From an uncultured Desulfuromonadales bacterium (GTDB lineage Bacteria; Desulfobacterota; Desulfuromonadia; Desulfuromonadales; Geopsychrobacteraceae), in the NCBI GenBank assembly GCA_945787295.1, contig CALZHQ010000008.1, forward strand, positions 1 through 60,315: a stretch of 60,315 bases of DNA. Reading direction: 5' to 3'. Positions 29,812 to 39,074 of the stretch are shown piece after piece. The translations under genes and the position numbers were made by a program. The stretch's first letter is position 1; each line of letters opens with the position of its first letter. The notes beneath the pieces are model-generated. The model ran no database searches. It was not told the DNA's origin and saw only the letters and a program-made list of their open reading frames with translations.

Positions 29812-29844
29812 GCTGGTAGCAAATCGATTGCTGCTGGCTTTTTT
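29812..29844 (+). terminator. Intrinsic terminator between tsaE and lysC
   Basis: GCTGGTAGCAA (29812-29822) pairs fully with TTGCTGCTGGC (29828-29838), using three G-U pairs around a 5-base loop, then six Ts. It lies only 25 bases before the lysC ATG. It could be an attenuator, but I see no leader peptide or lysine riboswitch features upstream. Confidence 0.75.
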
Positions 29845-29868
29845 CCAATAGGGAGGAAGAGGACTGTT

Positions 29869-31098
29869 ATGGCCCTGGTAGTACAGAAATATGGTGGCAC
29901 TTCAGTGGGGACTGTGGAGAAAATTCGCAACGTTGCCCGTCGCGTGGCCAAAACTTTTGATGACGGCAATGATGTCGTGGTTATTGTTTCGGCGATGGCT
30001 GGAGAAACCAACCGGCTGGTGGCACTGGCCGACGAAATGTGCGAGTTCCCCAGCGAGCGCGAGTACGATGTGCTGGTTTCGACCGGTGAACAGGTGACGA
30101 TCGCTCTGTTATCGATGTGTCTGCAGTCGATGGGATACAATGCCAAGAGTTATCTTGGTTCACAGATTCCAGTCCGCACCGATAATGCTCATTCACGCGC
30201 TCGTATCAAGAGTATCGAGGATAAAAAGGTCCGTGAAGATCTGAAGAACGGTACCATCATCATCGTTGCCGGTTTTCAGGGGATCGACGAACATGGCAAT
30301 GTCACCACCTTGGGACGCGGCGGCTCCGACACCTCGGCGGTGGCGGTGGCTGCTGCGCTGAAAGCCGATGTCTGCGAGATATACACCGATGTCGATGGTG
30401 TCTATACCACCGATCCACGTATGGTTCCAGAGGCCTCCAAAATTGAAAAGATTTCCTACGAGGAAATGCTCGAAATGGCTTCACTCGGGGCTAAGGTTCT
30501 GCAGATCCGCAGTGTCGAATTTGCCAAAAAATACAACGTCGTCATACATGTGCGTTCGAGCTTTGAAGACAAGCCGGGAACGCTGGTCATGAAGGAGGAT
30601 CAGGAGATGGAGACCGTACTGGTTTCAGGGATTGCCTACAATAAAGATGAAGCGAAAATCAGCATTTTCGGTGTGCCGGATCAGCCGGGTATCGCGGCGC
30701 AGATTTTCTCACCGCTGGGTGAGGCAGGGATTACCGTCGATATGATCATTCAGAATGTGTCCCACGAGGGCAAGACCGACATGACCTTCACGGTACCGAA
30801 AGCCGACTGCAAAAAAGCGTTGAAGATCGTCGAAGAGATAGCTCCGAAAATCAATGCCACAGGGATCAAGCATGATGATGATATCGCCAAAGTGTCGGTC
30901 ATCGGTGTCGGTATGCGTTCCCATTCAGGGATCGCTCAGACCATGTTCGAGACCCTTTCGAAGGAGGGGATCAATATCGAGATGATTTCGACCAGTGAAA
31001 TCAAGATCTCTTGTGTGGTGGCGGCCAAGTATACCGAACTGGCCGTTCGGGTGTTGCATGAGGCATTCGGTTTGAATAAGCCGGAGAACGGCGAATAA
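29869..31098 (+). CDS. lysC: Aspartate kinase
   Basis: Phosphorylates aspartate at the head of the lysine, threonine, methionine and isoleucine pathways. The N-terminal kinase domain begins [19 protein letters not shown] and contains [18 protein letters not shown]. Two ACT domains occupy about residues 265-405 ([30 protein letters not shown]), the site of feedback inhibition. 409 residues, the monofunctional class. GGGAGGAAGAGG precedes the ATG. Confidence 0.97.
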   Translation: MALVVQKYGGTSVGTVEKIRNVARRVAKTFDDGNDVVVIVSAMAGETNRLVALADEMCEFPSEREYDVLVSTGEQVTIALLSMCLQSMGYNAKSYLGSQIPVRTDNAHSRARIKSIEDKKVREDLKNGTIIIVAGFQGIDEHGNVTTLGRGGSDTSAVAVAAALKADVCEIYTDVDGVYTTDPRMVPEASKIEKISYEEMLEMASLGAKVLQIRSVEFAKKYNVVIHVRSSFEDKPGTLVMKEDQEMETVLVSGIAYNKDEAKISIFGVPDQPGIAAQIFSPLGEAGITVDMIIQNVSHEGKTDMTFTVPKADCKKALKIVEEIAPKINATGIKHDDDIAKVSVIGVGMRSHSGIAQTMFETLSKEGINIEMISTSEIKISCVVAAKYTELAVRVLHEAFGLNKPENGE

Positions 31099-31126
31099 TC
31101 GGCAAGAAGTGAAAGGATGTAATGTA

Positions 31127-32695
31127 ATGAGTCGGATTCAGATTTACGATACCACCCTGCGTGATGGTACCCAGGCTGAGGATATCTCTTTTCAGGTGCA
31201 GGACAAGGTGCAGATTGCCCGCCGTCTTGATGAGCTGGGTATTGATTATATTGAGGGTGGTTGGCCCGGTTCGAATCCGAAAGACATTACTTTTTTTCAC
31301 GAGATCAAGAAAGTAACCCTGCAGCACAGTAAGATTGCCGCGTTTGGTTCGACCCGTCGGGCCAAGGTGACTCCGGCCGAGGATAACAATATCCAGATGC
31401 TGATCGAGGCTGAGCCGGATACGGTTACCATTTTCGGCAAGACCTGGGATTTCCATGTCCGTGAGGCGCTGCGGATCTCTTTGGAGGAAAATCTCGAGTT
31501 GATCAATGATTCGCTGGTTTATCTCAAGGGGCAGATCGGCGAAGTTGTCTACGACGCCGAGCATTTCTTTGATGGTTACAAAGCTAACCCGGAGTATGCC
31601 ATCAAGACCCTGCAGGCTGCTGCTGCGGCCAATGTTGACTGTATTGTTCTCTGCGATACCAACGGCGGCACAATGCCGTATGAAATCTCGACGATTATGG
31701 CAGAGGTCAACAAGGCGATTTCGACACCGATCGGCATCCACGCCCATAATGACAGTGAATGCGCGGTCGCCAATTCCTTGATGGCAGTCAGCTGTGGTGC
31801 GGTCCACGTTCAGGGGACCATGAACGGTTTCGGTGAACGTTGCGGTAACGCCAACCTCTGCTCGATCATTCCTTCTCTGAAATTGAAGCTTGGCAAGGAG
31901 TGTGTCTCTGATGAGAATCTGAAGACCTTGCGCAGTGCTTCCCGCTATGTTTATGAGCTGGCCAATCTGATCCCGAACAAACACCAGGCCTATGTCGGCA
32001 ATTCAGCTTTTGCCCACAAGGGTGGAGTCCACGTTTCTGCGATTCAGCGTCATCCGGAGACCTACGAGCATATCCGCCCGGAACTGGTCGGCAACCGCAC
32101 CAGAGTTCTGGTGTCGGATCTCTCCGGCCGTTCAAATATTTTGGCCAAGGCAGAAGAGTGCGGCATCGAACTCGACAGCAAAGATCCGGTAACTCTGGAG
32201 ATTTTGGAAGATATCAAAGAGCTGGAAAATCAAGGCTTCCAGTTTGAGGGGGCCGAAGCTTCGTTTGAACTGCTGATGCTCAAGGCGATGGGAAAGCTGA
32301 AACATTATTTCACCGTCACGGCTTTCCGCGTTATTGACACGCTGCGTGACAGCGACAAGGGCCCGGTTTCCGAGGGGACTGTCAAGGTGAAGGTCGGCGG
32401 CAGGATCGAACACACCGCCGCTGACGGCAATGGCCCGGTGAGTGCTCTTGATGCCGCGTTGCGTAAAGCCTTGACCAGTTTCTACCCGCAGCTGAGCGAA
32501 GTCAAATTGCTTGACTACAAGGTCCGGGTGCTGCCGGCTGGCAAGGGGACTGCATCGGTGACACGCGTGCTTATTGAATCGGGCGACCATGAAGGCCGCT
32601 GGGGGACTGTCGGGGTCAGCAGCAACATTATTGATGCCTCATATCAGGCTTTGGCGGATTCCTTAACCTACAAGCTTTATAAAGACAATATCTGA
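31127..32695 (+). CDS. cimA: (R)-citramalate synthase
   Basis: Condenses pyruvate and acetyl-CoA to citramalate, a threonine-independent route to isoleucine known from Geobacter and some other bacteria and archaea. The HMGL-like TIM barrel starts [19 protein letters not shown]. The C-terminal LeuA-type regulatory domain (about 400-520) is complete. The ORF extends to 31109, but AAAGGA favours the ATG at 31127. The [11 protein letters not shown] segment and the 522-residue length fit the long CimA class better than LeuA. A 2-isopropylmalate synthase role is the main alternative. Confidence 0.92.
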   Translation: MSRIQIYDTTLRDGTQAEDISFQVQDKVQIARRLDELGIDYIEGGWPGSNPKDITFFHEIKKVTLQHSKIAAFGSTRRAKVTPAEDNNIQMLIEAEPDTVTIFGKTWDFHVREALRISLEENLELINDSLVYLKGQIGEVVYDAEHFFDGYKANPEYAIKTLQAAAAANVDCIVLCDTNGGTMPYEISTIMAEVNKAISTPIGIHAHNDSECAVANSLMAVSCGAVHVQGTMNGFGERCGNANLCSIIPSLKLKLGKECVSDENLKTLRSASRYVYELANLIPNKHQAYVGNSAFAHKGGVHVSAIQRHPETYEHIRPELVGNRTRVLVSDLSGRSNILAKAEECGIELDSKDPVTLEILEDIKELENQGFQFEGAEASFELLMLKAMGKLKHYFTVTAFRVIDTLRDSDKGPVSEGTVKVKVGGRIEHTAADGNGPVSALDAALRKALTSFYPQLSEVKLLDYKVRVLPAGKGTASVTRVLIESGDHEGRWGTVGVSSNIIDASYQALADSLTYKLYKDNI

Positions 32696-32724
32696 TATAG
32701 ACATAGCATGACTTTGTGGTTTGT

Positions 32725-32767
32725 CAGCCGCCAACTTCTTAACGGAGTTGGCGGCTGTTTTGGTTTT
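32725..32767 (+). terminator. Intrinsic terminator after cimA
   Basis: CAGCCGCCAACT (32725-32736) pairs perfectly with AGTTGGCGGCTG (32746-32757), followed by TTTTGGTTTT. Strong 12-bp stem. Confidence 0.9.
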
Positions 32768-33297
32768 AGTGCTGAACGTCAAAAAAATGATATGTAGCTC
32801 GGGGAATTCGTCAATTTAATGGCGGTGTTTGGCTGGAACGCTTTGCCTGCTAAAGTCAAGTGACTGATATTCTGAAAAGAATAATAAAAACATATTGTTA
32901 TTTCTGTTTTGCTTTTCTTGCGCTGAATTTGTTAACCAAAAAAGTTGTGATTTCCTGATTAGTTAGGCTTCGTTAATTATCTGGCGGTTTGTTTTGTTGT
33001 TCGGATAACAGCACATACCGCCAAGATATTGACGAAATAGTTGGTCTCGCAGCTATTTTGTATTGATTCTTGGTGGCAAGACAGCTTTGAATAGTAAGGT
33101 TGAAAAATAGAATAATAGTTAAGTACCTGAATGTAAAGGAGTAAATCTTCTGGCCGATGTGTTGTTGAGGGGGGAGGCTGCTGTTGGCACAGCTTGTGTA
33201 ATGTTATTAGAACCGACTCGATACGAGTAGATAGAAGTAATAAGCGGGAGATTTGAGATTAGTTGTTTTATTAAAACATGTGCGCCGGAGGTTGCAA
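32768..33297. other. 530-base AT-rich intergenic region before the zinc-ribbon miniprotein
   Basis: No gene is recognised. A long imperfect hairpin is visible with TGGCGGT (32982-32988) and ACCGCCA (33017-33023) as its outer arms. The region is unusually long for this compact window and could hold a leader RNA or small RNA, but I see no known riboswitch consensus. Confidence 0.4.
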
Positions 33298-33453
33298 ATG
33301 AAATGTCCTAAGTGTAAAGGCAGAATGTATTCCGAAAAGTACTACGATTTTGTTCGTGCATTTGACGCGTGGAAGTGCTGTGCATGTGGTGAAGTCGTCG
33401 ATCCGACAATTCTGGCGAACCGGGCGCGGAACCATAGCGTTTATATCGGTTAA
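33298..33453 (+). CDS. 51-residue zinc-ribbon miniprotein
   Basis: MKCPKCKGRM opens a small protein with one CPKC knuckle (Cys3, Cys6) and a second KCCACG knuckle (Cys27/28, Cys30), spaced like a zinc ribbon. The middle is aromatic (EKYYDFVRAFDAW). The ATG at 33298 has a strong CGGAGG upstream, and a terminator follows 25 bases after the stop. I do not recognise a specific function. Zinc-ribbon miniproteins often bind RNA, DNA or protein partners. Confidence 0.8.
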   Translation: MKCPKCKGRMYSEKYYDFVRAFDAWKCCACGEVVDPTILANRARNHSVYIG

Positions 33454-33478
33454 ATCCAGACCCGTTTTCAATTTTCAA

Positions 33479-33513
33479 GGCCGGAGAGTCATGCTCCGGC
33501 CTTTTTATTTTTT
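33479..33513 (+). terminator. Intrinsic terminator after the zinc-ribbon gene
   Basis: GGCCGGAG (33479-33486) and CTCCGGCC (33494-33501) surround a 7-base loop, followed by TTTTTATTTTTT. It lies just past the 3' end of the convergent membrane-protein gene. Confidence 0.9.
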
Positions 33514-33518
33514 ATGTT

Positions 33519-34157
33519 TTAAGCTTTGGGAGTTTCAGGCGACTCAGAGCGATTGTTCATTGCCGGCTTGAATCCCATCGCTAATTTAATCAACCCGATC
33601 AGCGCAATCGCTGCGAAGAATATTCCGCGTAGCGAGGCGGGTTCTTTCCCTTCACTGATGAAAACGACATTTTCCGGTACTGTCATATTCATCTCCTGCA
33701 GGAGTTCCTTCAACTTCTCGCGATTTGAGTCTGCCACCAGGGTGTCTGCGGTCATGCCCTGTACGTCACGACGGGCATAGATAAAGTCTTCATTGTCCTG
33801 GAGGAACTTCGCCCGTTCCTGGTCGGTGTTTAAGTTGAAATAGTAGGTCTTCAATAATCCGACGATTTGTGGATCGCGTGTTTCAAACCATACTCCTATT
33901 TCTGGACTGTCGGCAGTGCGTTTTAACGGGACCAGGAATGAGTCAATTTCGATGGTTCCTGACATGTTGATCGACTGCAGTAGGTCTTGGTAGCCATCCG
34001 TTATTTTAAGCCACTCACGAGCAGGCCCCTGGGTTTCTAGATCGACCACCGAAAGCTGCTGGGGTTCACGGTTGCGCAGCAGCAGGCTTAAGTCATTGTA
34101 GCCCAGCCAGGCCAGAAGCAGGCAGACCGCCAACAGGGTAACGCGAAATCTCTTCAT
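33519..34157 (-). CDS. Unrecognised protein with two membrane helices
   Basis: 212 residues that I cannot assign. The N-terminus is a signal anchor (residues about 5-20, VTLLAVCLLLAWLGY). A second helix lies near the C-terminus (about 178-195, IFFAAIALIGLIKLAMGF), followed by a polar tail. Between them is a mostly soluble extracytoplasmic segment containing WFETRDPQIVGLLKTYY. This layout resembles a membrane-anchored sensor or structural protein. It lies downstream of the actP-like gene on the same strand, separated from it by a terminator. Confidence 0.75.
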   Translation of the reverse strand: MKRFRVTLLAVCLLLAWLGYNDLSLLLRNREPQQLSVVDLETQGPAREWLKITDGYQDLLQSINMSGTIEIDSFLVPLKRTADSPEIGVWFETRDPQIVGLLKTYYFNLNTDQERAKFLQDNEDFIYARRDVQGMTADTLVADSNREKLKELLQEMNMTVPENVVFISEGKEPASLRGIFFAAIALIGLIKLAMGFKPAMNNRSESPETPKA

Positions 34158-34175
34158 GGATCATATCCTTTGCGA

Positions 34176-34207
34176 CAAAAAAATCGGGCCGCCCAAAAAG
34201 GCGGCCC
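34176..34207 (-). terminator. Intrinsic terminator of the actP operon
   Basis: On the minus strand GGGCCGCC (34207-34200) and GGCGGCCC (34193-34186) form an 8-bp stem followed by GATTTTTTT. It lies about 35 bases after the symporter stop. Confidence 0.9.
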
Positions 34208-34241
34208 AAAGTATTGCAAATAATAGTTAGTGGTACAAGTC

Positions 34242-36167
34242 TTATGCGCCAGCCGTTTCGTTAGCATCAACTGTCACATCGCCCTGACTCATCATCGAGA
34301 CGATAACCAGTGCGATAAAAGAGAGTGGGATCGAGATCAGCGCCGGGCTGTTAAACTGAACCGGTGCGTCTTGCGGCAGCAGGCCGTAACGTACCCACAT
34401 ATCCGGGGAGATCAGGATCAGCCCCAGGGAACTGATCAGGCCAACCATAACCGAAGCGGCAATGCCTTTAGCGGTGGTCTTCTTCCAGAACAGTAGCATC
34501 AGGATCGCAGGCAAGTTAGCTGAAGCGGCAACCGCAAAGGCCCAACCGACGAGGAAGGAAACGTTCATCCCTTCGAAGACAATACCGAGGTAGATGGCGA
34601 TACAACCAACGACGATTGCGGCAATCTTACCAGCGCGAACCTTCCCGGCGTCGCTCATCTTCATGCCAAGGAAGTTGTCCATCAAGTCGTGCGCTACCGC
34701 GCCAGATGCTGCTACAATCAGACCGGAGACGGTACCGAGAACGGTCGCGAAGGCGAGTGAAGAGATGACCGCGAACAGCACCACCCCGAAGGAGAGCGCC
34801 AGCAGCGGTGCCGACATGTTGTTGTCGGTCAGGTTGATAACGCCGTTGGTCATCGCACCCATACCGAGGAACAGGGTCAGGACATAGAAGAATCCGATCG
34901 CTGCGATAGCGACGATGGTCGACTTACGGGCAGCAGCCTGACTCGGAACGGTGTAGTAACGGATCAGGATGTGTGGCAGCGCTGCGGTACCGCAGAACAG
35001 CGCGAGCATCAGCGAAATGAAGTTGAACTTCTGCAGGCCGGTCGCATTGTCAACCTTGAACTTAAGACCTGGGCGCAATACACGGGCACCCGGGGTCGGT
35101 TTCTGGTAGTAGATGGTCGTGGTGTTGCCACCCTCTTTGATGTATTTCTTGCCCCAGAGCACGATGGTGGAATCTTTCAATGCCGCCAAGTAAGCAAGCG
35201 GGCCGACTGCGCCAGTCGCAACTACTTCTTTGCCGTCCATTTTCAGAGTTTTGATGTGACCGACAGGGAAGAACTTACCTTCTTCTTTATTGGCACCGTT
35301 GAACTTTTTGGTGCCGTCAGCCATTTTGGTCATGAACAGGGTTTCTTCCAGGGTGTAGCCAGCTTCAGATTTGTTCAGCTGCCAGATCGACTCTTCGCCA
35401 TTCTTCGCCAGTTTGACGAAGCCGGCTTCGCCATAGGCCGAATCAAGACCTGCGACAACCGTGAAACCAGGCTCGCTGATTTCCATAGTTGCAGTTGCCT
35501 GCATGGTTTTGAAGTCGTGATAGGCGGCGCCGTTGTTTTCTGGAGTGGTTGTGAGACCTTTCATCAGCACGGCGACAACGACAACAGTCGACATGATCAG
35601 CAACAGTGCTCCTTTGAAGAACTGTACATAGGTGGTCGATGCCATACCGGCGGTGGCAACGATGATGGTAACAACAACACCAACGATACAAACACCAACC
35701 CAGTGGGGCAGGCCGAGCAGCGGCTGAACCAGGACGCCGGCACCAACCATCTGCGGAATCAGGTAGAAAACCGAAACCAGCAGGGTGGAGATCGCAGCGG
35801 TCAGCTGTATAGCTTTGGAGTTGAACTTGGAGTCGAGGGCATCGGTAAAGGTGAATTTACCGAGACGCTTCATCGGCTCAGCAACCAGGAACAGGGCCAC
35901 AACCCAGCCTGCCAGGTAGCCGATGGAGTACATCCAGCCATCGTAACCTGCGGTTGCGATCATGCCGCAAATACCCAGGAAGGAAGCGGCTGAGAGGTAG
36001 TCGCCAGCAAAAGCGACACCGTTGGTGAACCAGTGGATGTTACCACCGGCGGCATAGTAGCCTTCAGCAGAACTGGTTCGACGGGCCAGGTAGAAAGAAA
36101 GGCCGAGAACGAAGATAACGAAGGTGAAGAACAGACCGATAGCGATCGGGGACTGAGTATAGACCAT
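34242..36167 (-). CDS. actP: Sodium/solute symporter, acetate-permease (ActP) type
   Basis: A 641-residue SSS-family transporter. It shares the ActP start (FFTFVIFVLGLSFYLARRT, GYYAAGGNIHWFTNGVAFAGDYLSAASFLGICG) and has a full set of membrane helices. It is about 90 residues longer than E. coli ActP, because a soluble segment of about 160 residues (roughly 215-375) is inserted between membrane helices. The DUF485 gene directly upstream is the usual ActP partner (YjcH). Acetate uptake is the most likely function, though other short monocarboxylates are possible. Confidence 0.85.
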   Translation of the reverse strand: MVYTQSPIAIGLFFTFVIFVLGLSFYLARRTSSAEGYYAAGGNIHWFTNGVAFAGDYLSAASFLGICGMIATAGYDGWMYSIGYLAGWVVALFLVAEPMKRLGKFTFTDALDSKFNSKAIQLTAAISTLLVSVFYLIPQMVGAGVLVQPLLGLPHWVGVCIVGVVVTIIVATAGMASTTYVQFFKGALLLIMSTVVVVAVLMKGLTTTPENNGAAYHDFKTMQATATMEISEPGFTVVAGLDSAYGEAGFVKLAKNGEESIWQLNKSEAGYTLEETLFMTKMADGTKKFNGANKEEGKFFPVGHIKTLKMDGKEVVATGAVGPLAYLAALKDSTIVLWGKKYIKEGGNTTTIYYQKPTPGARVLRPGLKFKVDNATGLQKFNFISLMLALFCGTAALPHILIRYYTVPSQAAARKSTIVAIAAIGFFYVLTLFLGMGAMTNGVINLTDNNMSAPLLALSFGVVLFAVISSLAFATVLGTVSGLIVAASGAVAHDLMDNFLGMKMSDAGKVRAGKIAAIVVGCIAIYLGIVFEGMNVSFLVGWAFAVAASANLPAILMLLFWKKTTAKGIAASVMVGLISSLGLILISPDMWVRYGLLPQDAPVQFNSPALISIPLSFIALVIVSMMSQGDVTVDANETAGA

Positions 36168-36181
36168 GACTTATATCCCCC

Positions 36182-36448
36182 TTAGTCGTTCAGTTTGGTC
36201 TCTGCAGCGGTGCAGAGGTGGTTGTAGATGACTGCCAGAACCAGAGCGAAGCCGATCAGGCCAAAGCCCCAGACGACTGCTGCGGTCTGTCCGAAAATGA
36301 TGTTTTGCATCGCCTTCGGGCTGGTTGCGTTGATTGCTACGAAGATCGCGTAAACGATGGTGTAGACGATAAACATCGATACGCCGAGCTTGCTCTTGTA
36401 GCCGGACGCATTGTCCTTGCCAAGTTTAACTGCGGGTCCATGTGCCAT
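36182..36448 (-). CDS. DUF485 family membrane protein (YjcH-like)
   Basis: An 88-residue protein with two membrane helices (about 24-43, MFIVYTIVYAIFVAINA, and 54-76, AAVVWGFGLIGFALVLAVIYNHL) in the DUF485 pattern. Family members are nearly always cotranscribed with ActP-type symporters, as here with 14 bases between stop and start. Function is unknown and presumed to support the transporter. AGGAG precedes the ATG. Confidence 0.88.
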   Translation of the reverse strand: MAHGPAVKLGKDNASGYKSKLGVSMFIVYTIVYAIFVAINATSPKAMQNIIFGQTAAVVWGFGLIGFALVLAVIYNHLCTAAETKLND

Positions 36449-36889
36449 TGTAGAAATCTCCTCTTGGAATTGTATGGGGGATCAATCCGATCCCATCCAC
36501 TGGAACGTACCAAAAACCGGTTATGAAAACTGAAATACAGTAAAAAAATCGCTATCTGGTTGTTTTCACAGGGCATTTTGTAGTGCCTTGTGATAATTTA
36601 TGCGTGATAGTGGGTATTTCGTTTCGCGACATAATACGTTGTTATAAAATCATGTCAACAGAAAACTTATGCTAAAAAAATCGTTTCGCTCACAGAAATG
36701 GCGTTATTTATACCGCATTTTTCTTGTCGTATACAGTCAAGTCCAGCAAAATAGGGGGGAAATAGAATGGTGTTTTGCGTTAAGCGGTATTTATGAACAG
36801 ATTAAGTATTAGTTAATTATAATATTAACGCCGGTCAATCGGGAATGTGAACAGTATTTTATTTTGCGATTTGGGTTTGTTGATCTGGT
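36449..36889. other. 441-base intergenic region between epmA and the actP operon
   Basis: AT-rich, with no gene. It holds the actP operon promoter and the 16-bp operator-like motif described separately. I see no clear terminator for the efp-epmA unit. Confidence 0.5.
36631..36658 (-). promoter_or_regulatory. actP operon promoter with embedded IclR-type operator
   Basis: On the minus strand a perfect -35 TTGACA (36658-36653), a 16-base spacer and TATTAT (36636-36631) form a strong promoter about 180 bases upstream of the DUF485 start. The motif ATAATACGTTGTTATA (36631-36646, plus strand) overlaps the -10 and most of the spacer. It differs by one base from the motif at the iclR promoter. The placement suggests repression by blocking RNA polymerase. 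Confidence 0.65.
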
Positions 36890-37801
36890 TTAGAGCAGTT
36901 CCGGTGTGAAGGCAACGACATTATCGATCTGGTTTTGATCACAGAGCAGCATGATCAATCGATCGATACCCATGGCGATTCCTGCCGCTGTTGGCATGGT
37001 TGCCAGTTCTTTCAGAAAAGGGCTTGGATTCGGATAGGCCTGCTTGCCTGCTGTGCGACGGGCCTTCTCTTCGATGTCAAAACGAAGTTGCTGTTCCTGC
37101 GGATCGATCAGTTCGGAAAAGGCATTGGCCAACTCCATGCCCCCAAGATAGAGTTCGAACCTTTCTGCAATGTTCGGATTGTTTTTGTTGATCCGTGCCA
37201 GAGAGGCCTGTGAGACGGGATAGTCGAGCAGAAAGGTCGGCCGCTCTGCAGGCAGGTTAGGTTCGATCTCTGTGCTGATAAAGGTATCAAAGCTCCCGGT
37301 TTCCAGAGCCTCATTGAGAGTGCGGCTGGAAAACTGTTCAAATGCCTGTTGCACTGACAGCCGGGGCCAGGGCCGGGTCAGGTCAATAGATTGCCCCTGA
37401 TAGGTGAGCGTGTTCTGGTCAGTTAAATGCAGCAGCAGATTTTCACAATCATCCATCAGAGACTGATAATCACAGTCCGGACGATACCACTCAAGCATGC
37501 TGTATTCTGGGAGGTGTTGTTTGCCCCGTTCGCCAGCGCGCCAGCAGTGACTGATCTGGAAAATGTTCCCGTAGCCTGCTGCCAACAGACGTTTCATCGC
37601 CAGTTCCGGCGAGGTTTGTAGAAACCAGTCACCCGAAGGGACAGCCTCGATATGGAATTCCGGTGCGTTGGCTGGGATGCGCTGCGGGGTTTCAATCTCT
37701 AGAAAACCCTGCTCGATAAAGAAAGCCCGGATCGCTTGAACGATCCGGGCCCGTTTTACAAGTGTGGGCCGCTTCCGGGCCAACTGCCAGTTCGGTTCCA
37801 C
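36890..37801 (-). CDS. epmA: EF-P lysine ligase (lysyl-tRNA synthetase paralogue)
   Basis: A truncated class II LysRS-like enzyme of 303 residues lacking the anticodon-binding domain, as in EpmA/PoxA/GenX. Core motifs are FIEQGFLEIETPQR, HLPEYSMLEWYR and the C-terminal GIAMGIDRLIMLLCD. It attaches beta-lysine to EF-P. The start is GTG one base past the efp stop, so the enzyme and its substrate are cotranscribed. Confidence 0.94.
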   Translation of the reverse strand: MEPNWQLARKRPTLVKRARIVQAIRAFFIEQGFLEIETPQRIPANAPEFHIEAVPSGDWFLQTSPELAMKRLLAAGYGNIFQISHCWRAGERGKQHLPEYSMLEWYRPDCDYQSLMDDCENLLLHLTDQNTLTYQGQSIDLTRPWPRLSVQQAFEQFSSRTLNEALETGSFDTFISTEIEPNLPAERPTFLLDYPVSQASLARINKNNPNIAERFELYLGGMELANAFSELIDPQEQQLRFDIEEKARRTAGKQAYPNPSPFLKELATMPTAAGIAMGIDRLIMLLCDQNQIDNVVAFTPELL

Positions 37802-37802
37802 G

Positions 37803-38366
37803 TTATTCTTTCACCCGGGTCGCGTATTCGCCGGTGCGGGTATCGATCTGGATCAGCGTTCCTTCTTCGACGAAAGAGGGGACTTGAAGAGTCAGGCCGG
37901 TTTCGACTGTGGCCGGTTTGTTGTTCCCGGCTGCAGTGTCTCCTTTGACCCAGGGGTCGGACTGGGTGACGCGCAGGTTAACGAAATTGGGCAGAGTGAG
38001 GCCGATGCCTGTGTCCCCGTACATCAGGATCTTTACTTCCATGTTGTCGATCAGGAAATATTTATCGTCGCCAAGGGTCTCTTCAGTCAAGACGACCTGC
38101 TCATAACTTTTCTGATCCATGAAAACGTAGCCGGTTTCATCCTGATACAGGTACTGCATGTCCCGTTCGTCAAGGCTGGCCGGGGTAAAGGACTCGCCGC
38201 TGCGATAGGTCCGATCGAACAGGGATCCGGTAATCATGTTGCGTAGTTTACATCGATAGAGGGCCTGGCCCTTGCCCGGCTTGCTGAAGTCGAACTGGAC
38301 AATGACATGTGGTTCATCGTCAATGAGCAGTTTCAGGCCTTTTTTCAAATCAGAACAGCTGTACAT
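37803..38366 (-). CDS. efp: Elongation factor P
   Basis: Relieves ribosome stalling at polyproline. 187 residues and three beta-barrel domains. The modified residue is Lys32 in FSKPGKGQAL, in the context used by EpmA. The C-terminal signature is near the end (TLIQIDTRTGEYATRVKE). TAGGAG precedes the ATG. EpmB, which makes the beta-lysine, is not in this window and must be elsewhere if the full modification occurs. Confidence 0.96.
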   Translation of the reverse strand: MYSCSDLKKGLKLLIDDEPHVIVQFDFSKPGKGQALYRCKLRNMITGSLFDRTYRSGESFTPASLDERDMQYLYQDETGYVFMDQKSYEQVVLTEETLGDDKYFLIDNMEVKILMYGDTGIGLTLPNFVNLRVTQSDPWVKGDTAAGNNKPATVETGLTLQVPSFVEEGTLIQIDTRTGEYATRVKE

Positions 38367-38525
38367 GGAAAGCTCCTATTATCTTTATTGCCACAGGCAT
38401 TTATCTTTACAAGCCCGGCATTTAAGCATAAAACGCGCGTTCATGTCATCGGAAAATCAACAGCCTGGTTTTCCGTTGAGATCTCTGGGCTGGCCTTTGA
38501 TTTTTTCGGCTATTCGAAACAAGTG

Positions 38526-39074
38526 TCAGGCAGGATGATTTTGTGCCCAGTTGACAAAGTCGTGCAGGTATTTTCGCACCCTTTCTTGCAAATCCATATC
38601 TTTGGGCGGGCCGTCATCGATAAATACCTGGTGGGCGGCTGGGACGAAGAAGTCCGGGGCCGGGAAGAGTGGTGTCAGGGTGCTGCCGAGCACCTGCTTT
38701 AATTGGATTTGCGCACGGATTCCTCCCAGTGCGCTCATCGAGGCACTCATGATTGCGGTCGGCCGGTCTTTTAATACCGACTTGAAGGCCGGTCGCGATG
38801 CCCAATCGATAGCATTTTTCAGCACCCCGGGTATGCCATAATTGTACTCCGGGGTTGAGATCAGCAGACCGTCAGCGTTGGAAATCAGCTCCAGTAACTC
38901 GAGCACTGGCTCTGGTTTGTCACTGCCGTCCAAATCCTGATTGTAAAGCGGCAAGATGCTGCAGCGGTAGAGCAGAAAATCGCTACCCGCTGGGACACTG
39001 GAACGGGCCAGTTCCAACAGCCGGGTATTGTAAGAGTTCTGCCGTAACGAACCGCTGATCCCGAGAATTTTCAT
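38526..39074 (-). CDS. NADPH-dependent FMN reductase
   Basis: A flavodoxin-fold reductase of 182 residues related to ChrR/YieF-type quinone and chromate reductases. The FMN phosphate loop is GISGSLRQNSYNTRLL, and the family segment STPEYNYGIPGVLKNAIDWAS is complete. The ATG overlaps the stop of the diguanylate cyclase gene upstream, so the two are probably translated together. The physiological substrate is unknown. Confidence 0.9.
   Translation of the reverse strand: MKILGISGSLRQNSYNTRLLELARSSVPAGSDFLLYRCSILPLYNQDLDGSDKPEPVLELLELISNADGLLISTPEYNYGIPGVLKNAIDWASRPAFKSVLKDRPTAIMSASMSALGGIRAQIQLKQVLGSTLTPLFPAPDFFVPAAHQVFIDDGPPKDMDLQERVRKYLHDFVNWAQNHPA

Noticed and set aside
29713..29868. Lysine riboswitch or leader attenuation before lysC
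   Set aside because: The gap of 156 bases is shorter than a lysine riboswitch plus expression platform, and its core motifs are absent. Only a simple terminator is supported.
32768..33297. A c-di-GMP (GEMM) or other known riboswitch
   Set aside because: Geobacter relatives often carry GEMM RNAs, so I looked, but none of the conserved core bases of GEMM or other classes I know are present.
34971..35993. 340-codon plus-strand frame opposite the symporter
   Set aside because: It is the complementary shadow of actP, with no ribosome site or recognisable domain. The minus-strand protein is clearly conserved.
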